This document shows, one piece after another, positions 27,033 through 35,342 of a stretch of 64,000 nucleotides of DNA. Position numbers and translations under genes: made by a program. The stretch comes from Natrinema pellirubrum DSM 15624 (GTDB taxonomy: Archaea > Halobacteriota > Halobacteria > Halobacteriales > Natrialbaceae), in assembly GCF_000230735.2 (NCBI RefSeq), contig NC_019963.1, positions 124,001-188,000 on the forward strand, in the 5' to 3' direction. Positions within the stretch are counted from its first letter, which is position 1, and each line of letters starts with the position of its first letter. The notes beneath the pieces are model-generated. The model did no database searches. It had not been told where the DNA came from and was given only the letters and a program-made list of their open reading frames with translations.

Positions 27033-27064
27033 CCGCCCCGCACCCCTCCCGGGGGACGAACAAC
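27033..27064 (-). promoter_or_regulatory. hairpin leader of the DUF6735-type gene
   Basis: Minus-strand GTTGTTCGT then CCCC/GGGG-type pairing around GGGAGGGGTG. The T-rich box is weaker than in other copies. Confidence 0.65.
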
Positions 27065-27065
27065 G

Positions 27066-27446
27066 CTACTCGTCGATCGGGTCGGGGGAACTGAAGTCCG
27101 CGTGGAGGACTTCGCCGTCGTGAACGACGTACCGCTTGGCCAGGACTGGGAAGCGGCACTTGGTGAACCCCGCTGTCTGGATGTCGAATTCCTCGTTGGC
27201 TTCGAGGTGGTCGGCGAGTTCTCGCAGGAATTCGTGGGTCACGATCCCGCCTTCGTAGTCCGGCAGGCCGTTCTCCCGCGCCTCGTACACCTCGAAGTCG
27301 TCGTACCCCCAGATGGTGAGCTCTCCGTCTTCGGTCACCTCCCAGTCGAGCGTCCCGAAGCAGTAGCTCTCACAGAGCTCGCGGACTGCCTGCGGATCCG
27401 ATACGATCGCGCCAGTCGACGTCGTCGCAGCTTGCAGTGTGGCCAT
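27066..27446 (-). CDS. hypothetical backbone protein, 126 aa
   Basis: Acidic, with a mixed alpha/beta pattern: LDWEVTEDGELTIWGYDDF, HEFLRELADHLEANEEFDI, CRFPVLAKRYVVHDGEVLHA. One Cys near the start (SYCFGTLDW) and one late; no metal site evident. No family recognised. Own leader. Confidence 0.72.
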   Translation of the reverse strand: MATLQAATTSTGAIVSDPQAVRELCESYCFGTLDWEVTEDGELTIWGYDDFEVYEARENGLPDYEGGIVTHEFLRELADHLEANEEFDIQTAGFTKCRFPVLAKRYVVHDGEVLHADFSSPDPIDE

Positions 27447-27464
27447 ATCTGGACTTCACGGGGT

Positions 27465-27494
27465 CGCCCCCGCACCCCTGTCGGGGGCGATAAA
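27465..27494 (-). promoter_or_regulatory. hairpin leader of the 126-aa gene
   Basis: Minus-strand GTTTATCG then CGCCCCC/GGGGGCG (7 bp) around GACAGGGGTGC. Very clear. Confidence 0.78.
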
Positions 27495-27537
27495 CCAACG
27501 TGAGCGGTGCCTCCCGAGGTGTGGCCGACGACGCCAG

Positions 27538-27726
27538 TTAGGAATCTGCGTGGGCGTCCGCCCCGGCTCCGTCGCTCGGCCGCGTGAGAAGGCTCACCTC
27601 TTCCAGGAGGTCTCTCGCGGTCTCGACTCGCTCTCGATCCGCGTCGTCCAATCGGTCGACGTCGAGTCGGTTGAGATTGCTGAGTATACGATGCATCCGG
27701 TAGCCCTGTTTGAACTCTTGCTCCAT
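27538..27726 (-). CDS. small helical protein, 62 aa
   Basis: A longer frame starts at 27849, but its first 41 residues are low-complexity and a hairpin leader lies at 27732-27761, so the ATG at 27726 (MEQEFKQGYRMHRIL) is chosen. The protein is a predicted helical hairpin (SNLNRLDVDRLDDADRERV) with an acidic tail. Function unknown. Confidence 0.65.
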   Translation of the reverse strand: MEQEFKQGYRMHRILSNLNRLDVDRLDDADRERVETARDLLEEVSLLTRPSDGAGADAHADS

Positions 27727-27731
27727 CGGAA

Positions 27732-27761
27732 GCGCCTCACCGCTCGCCGGCGCGGAAAGAC
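27732..27761 (-). promoter_or_regulatory. hairpin leader that fixes the 62-aa gene start
   Basis: Minus-strand GTCTTTCC then GCGCC/GGCGC around GGCGAGCGGTGA, six bases from the ATG at 27726. Confidence 0.65.
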
Positions 27762-27803
27762 TCCCTATCGAGACTGGCGTCGGGGTTGCAGGAGCTCGCT
27801 GCC

Positions 27804-27845
27804 TTAACCAACGACCCTCGACGGTACTCGCAGTCTGTTGGTTAA
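27804..27845. repeat. 42-bp paired element, copy C
   Basis: TTAACCAAC at 27804-27812 and TGTTGGTTAA at 27836-27845, centre unrelated to the other copies, exactly 42 bp. Lies between the stop of the 293-aa gene and the 62-aa gene. Confidence 0.75.
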
Positions 27846-27864
27846 TCAACGCCCAGCACTGGCG

Positions 27865-28746
27865 CTACTCGAGACTGGGTCCGTAGCGAGCCGAGCCACA
27901 CACCCGACACTCCCAGATCGGTTGCCCCGTCCACGCTTCATCCGGGACCGACTCGTGGGTCTTGAACTGATGGTCGGTCGCCCGTCCACAGGTTTGACAG
28001 TCGAGTTCCTGCGTCGTCGGTACCGACGACGCCTGCCGATCAGCCCCAGCTTCGCCGGCGGATTCGGTCAGCGCTATCGCTGGAACCAGCCACACCGCGT
28101 CGTCGGCGTCGTCGAGGACCGCGTCGAGACGCGACGCGTCGCGGATGCCGTCCCCACGCTGGTCGTAGAGCCGCGTCGGGGCCTGCTCCTGCCGCTCCGA
28201 CGCTCCCTGCCCGTGCCACCCAGCCCGGTCACGGGCGGCACTGAGAAGCCGCTCTCCCTCCGCTGACGCCACCTGTACCGCGTCGGGGAGTGAGGGCCAC
28301 TGCTCGGCCAGCTGGCGCGCCGGCGCCTCGTCGAGGTCGTAGAGGAGTGTGTAGTCGTCGACGGCCGGCTCCGCCTCGTTGGCGGAGAGGAGGTTCGCCG
28401 CGGCGCCGCCCTTCGCCACGGCGCCGTAGAACGTGGTCGACTCGACGACCAGGTGGACGATGCCGAGGCACGTCGTCGACGCGGCCTCGTCCGTGCGAGT
28501 GACGTCACTCCCGAGATGGTTGCTGAGACAGAACCGGCATTTCGTCTGGCCGTCTGGGACTGACGCCCCACAGGACCGGCACTCGCCATCGGCGGCCGTC
28601 GCCACATCAGGGTAGCCACCAGCGCTCGTCGCGACGCGTTGCCGCCGGGGGGCACCCTCACACCCGTCGTCCAGTCTCGTGTCCGGAATGTGGGACGCCT
28701 CGCCGGTCGGCCGCAGTTCCTCAAAGTCGGAGTAACGACCGTTCAT
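27865..28746 (-). CDS. double zinc-ribbon backbone protein, 293 aa
   Basis: From the ATG at 28746 (MNGRYSDFEEL). Ribbon 1: CRSCGASVPDGQTKCRFC near residues 55-72; ribbon 2 near the C-terminus: LDCQTCGRATDHQFK and WECRVCGSARYG. The middle domain has STTCLGIVHLVVESTTFY and an unusual small-residue stretch, then ERLLSAARDRAGWHGQG. Typical of a haloarchaeal plasmid family with unknown role. No hairpin leader precedes it, perhaps because the TnpB insertion beginning near 28800 displaced it. Confidence 0.75.
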   Translation of the reverse strand: MNGRYSDFEELRPTGEASHIPDTRLDDGCEGAPRRQRVATSAGGYPDVATAADGECRSCGASVPDGQTKCRFCLSNHLGSDVTRTDEAASTTCLGIVHLVVESTTFYGAVAKGGAAANLLSANEAEPAVDDYTLLYDLDEAPARQLAEQWPSLPDAVQVASAEGERLLSAARDRAGWHGQGASERQEQAPTRLYDQRGDGIRDASRLDAVLDDADDAVWLVPAIALTESAGEAGADRQASSVPTTQELDCQTCGRATDHQFKTHESVPDEAWTGQPIWECRVCGSARYGPSLE

Positions 28747-28890
28747 AGATACCACCCTGTGGAAACCGATCCCCGCAGCTGAGGGAAGGAGTGTGTTCGC
28801 TTGCCTACGCTACCGCCGTTGCCGGTGGAGGGGTGCATCCCCCACCTGACTATATTAATACATTTAAGCATAGATCGAGTTGTGAGTTTT

Positions 28891-30120
28891 ATGGAGGTCC
28901 GTCGAACTGTCCCGGTCAAACTCGACGTGACCGATGAAGAGGCGGACCTGCTTCACGAGACGATTGATGAGTTCCTGTGGGCCGCCAATTACGTCGTGGA
29001 CTCCGCGTGGGACGGCGAGTGGGCTGAAACCCGTTCGTCCGTCCTGCATGAGATGACCTACGACGAGGTTCGCGAGCAGACGCGACTCCACAGCAATCAC
29101 GTCCAATCGGCTCGTAACCGTGCTGTTGACGCGCTCAAGAGCATCGTCGCCGAGTGGAAGAACGGCGAGTACGCTTCGATTCCGACGTTCTCCTCGCTGT
29201 TCTGCGAATACAACCAGCGCAACGCCACGTTCCACGACGACCACGCCGTGTTGTCTACTGTCGATGGGCGTGTCACCGCCGAGTACGTCTTGCCCGACAA
29301 GACCCGTGACACGCCCCACTCGAAGTACCTGCGTTCTGAACGATGGGAGACGACAGGCGCGACACTCCACTATCGCCGTGGTGACTTCTACCTCCACGTC
29401 CGAACAAAGGCGGACGTGGACGATCCCAAACCGGCCGAGAACGGAACGGTTCTCGGTGTGGACCTCGGGATTGAGAACATCGCCGTCACCTCGACTGGCG
29501 CGTTCTGGTCTGCCGACGAACTCAACCACTGGCGAACGGAGTACGTCCAGCGCCGCAAGTCGCTGCAGGAGTGTGGTTCGCGGTGGGCCCACGAGAACGT
29601 CCAAGCGGTCGGACGCAAGGAGACGGGGCGCTTCGAGCAGTATCTTCACCGTATCGCGAACGACATCCTCGCTGAAGCGAGCGAGAGTGGTTGTACGGTT
29701 ATCGCCTTCGAGGACCTGACGGATATCCGCGATCGGATGCCCGACGCCCGCCAGTTCCATGAGTGGGCATTCAATCGTCTGTACGACTACGTCTCGTACA
29801 AGGCCGAGGGACGCGGGATTCAGGTTAAGCAGGTAAACCCGAAGAACACGTCCCGCCGGTGCTCGTCGTGTGGGTTCACCCACGAGGACAACCGCCCGTC
29901 GCAGGACACCTTCCGCTGTCAGTCCTGTGGATACGAGAACCACGCGGACTACAACGCAGCGAAGAACATCGGCTATCGACTCCTTCGCAACCAAACTGGC
30001 GGCGAAGGAGGCGCACCCGTAGGCGTGCGCTTGAACACCGGGATGCTGAACGCGAACGGGGTCAAACCCGTACCAGATTCGGTTAGAGCGGGAGTCCATG
30101 GTGAAAGTCCGCATCTTTAG
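28891..30120 (+). CDS. tnpB: IS200/IS605-family TnpB, RNA-guided nuclease type
   Basis: 409 residues from the ATG at 28891. RuvC-like residues: Asp in [11 protein letters not shown] (about 190), Glu in IAFEDLTDI (about 272), Asp in [10 protein letters not shown] (about 352). The zinc ribbon [20 protein letters not shown] plus CGYEN lies between the last two. All key residues are present, so it may be active. No TnpA is adjacent, so movement would need a transposase in trans. The guide RNA is expected to overlap the 3' end. It opens next to the backbone zinc-ribbon gene. Confidence 0.88.
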   Translation: MEVRRTVPVKLDVTDEEADLLHETIDEFLWAANYVVDSAWDGEWAETRSSVLHEMTYDEVREQTRLHSNHVQSARNRAVDALKSIVAEWKNGEYASIPTFSSLFCEYNQRNATFHDDHAVLSTVDGRVTAEYVLPDKTRDTPHSKYLRSERWETTGATLHYRRGDFYLHVRTKADVDDPKPAENGTVLGVDLGIENIAVTSTGAFWSADELNHWRTEYVQRRKSLQECGSRWAHENVQAVGRKETGRFEQYLHRIANDILAEASESGCTVIAFEDLTDIRDRMPDARQFHEWAFNRLYDYVSYKAEGRGIQVKQVNPKNTSRRCSSCGFTHEDNRPSQDTFRCQSCGYENHADYNAAKNIGYRLLRNQTGGEGGAPVGVRLNTGMLNANGVKPVPDSVRAGVHGESPHL

Positions 30121-30145
30121 GTGGGCTAGCTTACAGAGTAGTCTA
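30040..30145 (+). ncRNA. probable TnpB guide-RNA (omega RNA) region
   Basis: By family rule the guide RNA scaffold spans the 3' end of tnpB and ends at the element's right border. Here the end GAAAGTCCGCATCTTTAG just past the stop resembles the conserved right end of such elements. Boundaries are approximate. Confidence 0.4.
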
Positions 30146-30228
30146 CAGAGAACTTCGCTCGTCTTCGTGTTTAAATCGTAGCGTGGATAGACCGATGTGC
30201 AGTACAGACGGAGAGACCGTGATCTGTC

Positions 30229-31155
30229 TCAGGCGACCTGTTCCTCCAACGTATCCCGGTGTGCCCGGACGGTCGCCTTCGAGGCGTTCGCCACATCCGC
30301 GGCCTCGGATTGCGTCAACCATCGCCCCTCTTCGCGACCGGCCTTGTAGAGACAGGCCGCGGCGAACCCGGCCGGATGGACGCCCGTCGTGACGCCGCGC
30401 TCCTCGGCCTGTTCCGCGAGGGCTCGGGCCCGCTGTCGGATCTCGTCCGGACACTCGAGGTCCGAGGCGAGTCGCGGCACGAACATGCTGGGGGAGACGG
30501 GCTCAGCGGGGAGGCCCAGCTCTTCGTTCAGCGTTTTGTACGCGTTCGTGACTCGTGACTCCGCGACGCGCGCCATCTCGCTGATGTCGTCCACTAACCG
30601 TGAGAGGCCGTTGCACCGGCAGGCTCCGTAGACGCTGGCCGCGGCGATGGCCTCGATGGATCTGCCACGAAGCAGATCCTCATTCTGGGCGCTCCGGAAG
30701 AGCTGACACGCCTGGTCGCGAACCGAATCGGAGAGCTCGAGGGCACTCGTCAACCGACGCACTTCGCCCAATCCGTGGGCGAGATTCCGTTCCGCTTTCG
30801 ACCGCCAGCGACCGCGGGTCTGCTCACGGCGCATCCGCGCGAGTCGCCGTCGCTTCTGCCCCGAGAGTTCGTTCCCCTTCGCGTCGGTGCCGCGACCGAT
30901 TTCCGTCGACAGGCCGCGATCGTGGCGGGCCGCAGTGAGTGGAGCACCCGTTCGCTCGCGCTTCTCGTCGTCGTACGCCCGCCACTCCGGCCCGTGATCG
31001 ATGCGCTGTTCGTCGATGACCAGGCCACAGTCCTCGCAGACTGTTTCGACCGCGTTCGTGGTGACTCGACCGTCGCACTCGGGACACTGGTTCGCACTCG
31101 ATTCCGTTCGGACGTCTTCGTCGAAGCTAGTTTCGTAGATGTCTCTAGTTGCCAT
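30229..31155 (-). CDS. tfb: transcription initiation factor IIB (TFB)
   Basis: 308 residues from the ATG at 31155 (MATRDIYETSF). Zinc ribbon CPECDGRVTTNAVETVCEDC at about 20-41, B-finger ERTGAPLTAARHDRGLSTEIG, then two cyclin repeats: RNLAHGLGEVRRLTSALEL with ASVYGACRC, and LAEQAEERGVTTGVHPAGF with AADVANASKATVRAHRDT. All parts are intact. Haloarchaea use multiple TFBs to select promoter sets. It is preceded by the same hairpin leader as the backbone genes. Confidence 0.93.
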   Translation of the reverse strand: MATRDIYETSFDEDVRTESSANQCPECDGRVTTNAVETVCEDCGLVIDEQRIDHGPEWRAYDDEKRERTGAPLTAARHDRGLSTEIGRGTDAKGNELSGQKRRRLARMRREQTRGRWRSKAERNLAHGLGEVRRLTSALELSDSVRDQACQLFRSAQNEDLLRGRSIEAIAAASVYGACRCNGLSRLVDDISEMARVAESRVTNAYKTLNEELGLPAEPVSPSMFVPRLASDLECPDEIRQRARALAEQAEERGVTTGVHPAGFAAACLYKAGREEGRWLTQSEAADVANASKATVRAHRDTLEEQVA

Positions 31156-31194
31156 CGTTCTCACCGTGTTTCGGGAACCCGCCAGTACAGCGAG

Positions 31195-31220
31195 CCCCTC
31201 ACCCATTGAGGGGCAAATAG
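31195..31220 (-). promoter_or_regulatory. hairpin leader of the tfb gene
   Basis: Minus-strand TTCTATTT then GCCCCTC/GAGGGGC (7 bp) around AATGGGT, 40 nt before the ATG. A TFB under the shared leader suggests a feedback loop. Confidence 0.75.
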
Positions 31221-31419
31221 AATATGGGGAGAGACTGATGCACCTACTGAGGAATTTAGAGTGATTGAATCATAGTGTTATAGCGATTTATGGGTTTTAA
31301 GGAGCCAGCGCCCTCGGAAGTAGGACACAACCTACGAACACGAACTCAACTACCAGCATTCAAGCGGAATCCCTCCAACGTAATTAAGTTACTACTCCGA
31401 AAATTATATCCTCGATAGA

Positions 31420-32004
31420 AGGTCGTGTTAACTTAGGCATGATTCCACCAGACGGTGTAGGCTTGTAACTACGTTTCCGCGGTCGATGAATCGACGTGGC
31501 TGAACGAAAGACACGTTCGACTTGATTTCTGTAGCTGTGGATCTCGACGCGGTATTCAAGCCTTTCTCGACGGAGCGCGCCCGCGATATCGGCTGCGACA
31601 TCGACGAGAAACACAGAGCCGGAGACATCGTGTTTCTCACACAACTCGATGAGAAACGCTCAACCGATCGGGATTGTATACGTCGGAAAGAGCCGCGAAT
31701 GAAGGATTCTGTTCGTCTGCGGATCGACTGCAGCGTACAGCCAGTGTTCCTTGAGTGCTCTTCGTCGTTGACCCAGATCCACTCCGGCTGGCTGTAAATT
31801 GGCCTTTCAAACCTAATTGTGAACTGCAGTGCGACCCCGTTTGACACCCAACTCCTCAAGAAGAATACCTGTATTTGGAAGTGATAATCCAGCAAGATGG
31901 TGGCGGATACCCGTTTCAATGATCTCGCGGGGTGTCCGCTCTCGCTCCACAAAACCAAAGTTAATCCACTCGGGACACTCGCTGAGGCGGTCGGTTTCGG
32001 TCAT
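31420..32004 (-). pseudogene. IS6-family transposase remnant
   Basis: Pieces in different frames: MTETDRLSECPEWINFGF, then ERERTPREIIETGIRHHLAG and LEELGVKRGRTAVHN (start 32004); then HWLYAAVDPQTNRILHSRLF in a second frame; then LCEKHDVSGSVFLVDVA in a third. At least two frameshifts plus an in-frame stop, so it is dead. It lies just upstream of the phosphoenolpyruvate carboxylase gene. Confidence 0.75.
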
Positions 32005-32136
32005 AGGAATCTGAGACTCTGACCGCCTCTTCCTTAACACGACGGTGAAGAGCGGCGAAAGCTGTGAGCCACAATCTAGTTGATCTGGCGGTGCTACAAC
32101 CAAACATCCATTAGGATGGAATTACGGGTTGACTGC

Positions 32137-34830
32137 ATGGAGTTACATGGTCGGAGCGTGCGGCAGGACGTCCGCGAACTCGGTGAGACTCTCGGGGATG
32201 TCATCGCCGGCCACGCATCGGATATCTCGTTCGAAGCCGTCGAAACAGCCCGTACCGCCGCCATCGACTATCGTAGCGGTGACGCACCGGACCGACGACC
32301 ACTCGAGCGATCACTCAGACAGAACCCAGAAGACGTCAACACGGACATTGCCCGCGCGTTCACGAACTACTTCGAACTCATCAATCTCGCCGAAGAACGC
32401 GAACGCATCCGAGCCCTGCGCCGCGGCGAACACGAGGGGAGCCTTGGGGACAGTCTCCGCGCAGCCGTCGAAACCCTCGCCAACGAGGGCGCACCACCCG
32501 AAACCGTCGCCCGCGTCCTGGAGGACGTTCGCGTCAAACCGACCTTCACCGCGCATCCCACCGAGGCACGTCGCAAGACCGTGAAGGCCTCCCTCCAGCG
32601 CGTCAGCGACCTCATCAAGGAACTCGACGAACGTCGCCTCACCGACCAAGAACGCAAAGTCAAACTCGAGCGCCTCGACGCCCTCGTCGAGAGCCTGTGG
32701 ACGACCCGCCAAGTCCGCGAACGACGGCCGGAACCGTTTGATGAATCCCGAAATGTCCACTGGTATCTCGCTAACGTCATCTTCGACGTCGTTCCCCAGG
32801 TCTACGAGGAACTCGAAGACGCACTCGAGGCCGAGTACGACGATCCACCCGAGGTTCCCCAGATCCTTGACTTCCGATCCTGGGCTGGCAGCGACCGCGA
32901 TGGCAACCCCTACGTCACTCCCGAAGTCACCGAGAAGACCCTCGGCCGCCAGCGCCGACTCGTCCTTGAGCGCTATCAGGAGGCCCTCGCCGACATCGCC
33001 GGCGTCCTCAGCCAGGACGCCACCCGCGTTGATGTCAACGGCCTCCCCGAATCCCTCCAAACCGACGCCCATGCTGTCCCCGGCGTCGTCGAACGCGCGA
33101 ACGAACGCTACCCCGACGAACCCTTCCGCCAGAAGGTCGCCGTCATGCTCGAACGCGTCTCCCGCGTCGACGACGTCCGACCCGGAGGCTACGAGGATTC
33201 GGCGGCCTTCCACGGCGAACTCGAACGCCTCACCGAGGCACTCCGGAACACCAGCCTCGACGACGTCGCCACGGAGTACGTCGACCCACTCATTCGGCAG
33301 GTCGAGACCTTTGGCTTCCACCTCGCCGCCCTCGACCTCCGCGACCACCAGCAGATGCACACCGGCGCCCTCGAACAGGCCCTCTCTCAGAAGAACATCG
33401 ACTACACCGGGATGAACGAGGGTGAGCGCGTGGAGTTCCTCACGGAGGCCATCCTCCAGGACCAACCCGTCCTCGACCTCACCGATACCGAGGGGCTCGA
33501 CGACGACGCGAGCCGCGTATTTCGCCGCTTTGACGCCCTCGAGAACTGGCAGCGCGAGTACGGCCCCGAGGCCATTGACATGTACGCCATCAGCATGACC
33601 GAGGAACCCAGCCACGTCCTCGAAGTCCTTTTCCTCGCCGACCAGGCTGGCGTCACCTGCCTCCCCGACCACGCCGGTATCGACATCGTCCCCCTCCTTG
33701 AGACCGAATCCGCACTCTCCGGCGCCCGCCGCATCATGGGCACACTTTTCGAGAACGACGCCTATACCCAGAGCCTCCAAGCCCGCGACGGCGTCCAAGA
33801 GGTCATGCTCGGATACTCGGACTCCAACAAGGAGAACGGCTTCCTCGCCGCGAACTGGGAGTTCGACCGCGCCCAGCGTCGCCTCGCCCAGATCACCGAC
33901 GACTATGGGGTTGGTCTCCGCTTCTTCCACGGCCGCGGCGGCTCCATCTCCCGTGGTGGCGGCCCCATGAACGAAGCCCTCCTTGCCCTCCCCAAAGAGA
34001 CCGTCTCCGGCGAGGTCAAGTTCACCCAACAGGGCGAAGCCATCGCCGAAACATATGGGAATCCGCGCATCGCTGAGCGCGAACTCGAACAGATGCTCAA
34101 CGCCCAGGTCCGCTCCCGGCACGCCGCTGTCACCCAGCCAGATGACCGTCTCCCTGGCCACTGGGAGGACGCCATGGACATCATGGCCGAAGCCGCCCGC
34201 GATGCCTACCGCGACCTCCTCGAAACCGAGGGATTCGTCTCCTACTTCGAGCAAGCCACCCCAATCACCGTCATCGAACAGCTCAACCTCGGCTCCCGCC
34301 CCGCCTCCCGAAGCGGAGAGCGCAGCGTTGAGGACCTCCGCGCTATCCCCTGGGTGTTTTCCTGGACCCAGTCCCGCTGCATCATTCCCGGCTGGTATGG
34401 CCTCGGCACTGGCATCCAGACCTACCTCGACAAAGGCGGCGACCTCCAAGTACTCCGCGAGATGTACGAGGGGTGGCCTGTCTTCCAGACTACCCTCGAC
34501 AACGCCGCGCTCAGCCTTGCCCGCACCGAGATGGAGATCGCCAGCGAGTACGCTAACCTCGCTGAAGACGACCTCCGCGAGGAATTCTTCCCACGCATCC
34601 AGGCCGAGTACGAGAATGCGAGCGGCCACGTCCTCGCCACCACCCAGCGCGACGACCTCGTCGACCGCCCGTGGCTCCGAGAGAGCCTCAACCGCCGCAA
34701 TCCCTATGTTGACCCACTCAACTACCTCCAGATTGACCTTCTCAACCAAAGCCACCGTACCAATCAGGCAGAACGCACACTCCGCCTGACGGTCAAAGGA
34801 ATCGCCGCCGGCATGAAGAACACCGGCTGA
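32137..34830 (+). CDS. ppc: phosphoenolpyruvate carboxylase
   Basis: 897 residues from the ATG at 32137 (MELHGRSVRQ), the usual haloarchaeal start; 32116 is possible. It catalyses PEP plus bicarbonate to oxaloacetate. Conserved elements: FTAHPTEARRKTV (catalytic His), WAGSDRDGNPYVTPEVT, LGYSDSNKENGFLAANW, FFHGRGGSISRGGGP and the canonical C-terminal GIAAGMKNTG. Intact and probably active. It is flanked by an IS6 remnant and a TnpB remnant, suggesting it travelled as cargo or has IS-mediated neighbours. No carbon-metabolism genes are next to it. Confidence 0.95.
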   Translation: MELHGRSVRQDVRELGETLGDVIAGHASDISFEAVETARTAAIDYRSGDAPDRRPLERSLRQNPEDVNTDIARAFTNYFELINLAEERERIRALRRGEHEGSLGDSLRAAVETLANEGAPPETVARVLEDVRVKPTFTAHPTEARRKTVKASLQRVSDLIKELDERRLTDQERKVKLERLDALVESLWTTRQVRERRPEPFDESRNVHWYLANVIFDVVPQVYEELEDALEAEYDDPPEVPQILDFRSWAGSDRDGNPYVTPEVTEKTLGRQRRLVLERYQEALADIAGVLSQDATRVDVNGLPESLQTDAHAVPGVVERANERYPDEPFRQKVAVMLERVSRVDDVRPGGYEDSAAFHGELERLTEALRNTSLDDVATEYVDPLIRQVETFGFHLAALDLRDHQQMHTGALEQALSQKNIDYTGMNEGERVEFLTEAILQDQPVLDLTDTEGLDDDASRVFRRFDALENWQREYGPEAIDMYAISMTEEPSHVLEVLFLADQAGVTCLPDHAGIDIVPLLETESALSGARRIMGTLFENDAYTQSLQARDGVQEVMLGYSDSNKENGFLAANWEFDRAQRRLAQITDDYGVGLRFFHGRGGSISRGGGPMNEALLALPKETVSGEVKFTQQGEAIAETYGNPRIAERELEQMLNAQVRSRHAAVTQPDDRLPGHWEDAMDIMAEAARDAYRDLLETEGFVSYFEQATPITVIEQLNLGSRPASRSGERSVEDLRAIPWVFSWTQSRCIIPGWYGLGTGIQTYLDKGGDLQVLREMYEGWPVFQTTLDNAALSLARTEMEIASEYANLAEDDLREEFFPRIQAEYENASGHVLATTQRDDLVDRPWLRESLNRRNPYVDPLNYLQIDLLNQSHRTNQAERTLRLTVKGIAAGMKNTG

Positions 34831-34929
34831 AAATTTTCACCGGCAACTTCCAGACGACGCCACAATCAAAGAAGTCATTCTGAAAAAGTAGAAAATCGGT
34901 GACTAGACAGTTCGTATCATCGTTGACTA

Positions 34930-35250
34930 TGATGTGGACCACCCGAGAAATCTACCGCCGAAGACACCGACGTGAAAGACACCGTCGGGATTAACCTCGG
35001 TATCACGAAGTTCATTCACGACGCAGACAGCCAAGCGTTCCGGTAGACGAGCAAGTAGAACGCGCTTGAATCGAGAAATGGAATCAAGCGCTCGAGGGAA
35101 TACGAATCGAACAACTGGACCAAGGCAAGACCACACTTAGCGCGAGCGTACAACCGTCTTTCGAACAAGCGTCGGCGTATCGAGAAGTACTCACTAACGC
35201 CAAAACGCAACAGTTTGACGCGGTGTTCCTCGAAGATACGAGGTGATCCA
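34930..35250 (+). pseudogene. TnpB remnant
   Basis: Reads VKDTVGINLGITKFIHDADS then, past stop codons, SREYESNNWTKARPHLARAY and NRLSNKRRRIEKYSL: the RuvC-I region and following helices of an IS1341-type TnpB. Multiple in-frame stops. No N- or C-terminal halves remain. Confidence 0.7.
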
Positions 35251-35342
35251 AACATTCGAACGGTTCGGTGAGAAGAATGGCTGTCACGTTGTCCTGGTTC
35301 CTAGGAGTGAACACCAAATCCCCGCGCTCGGTACGCGACCCC

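Noticed and set aside
28864-30114. 416-aa frame antisense to tnpB
   Set aside because: The plus-strand gene has complete RuvC and zinc-ribbon motifs; the antisense protein has none.
32311-34755. 814-aa open frame antisense to ppc
   Set aside because: Shadow of a strongly conserved gene in high-GC DNA; the translation is low-complexity (V/G/E-rich) with no recognisable domain.
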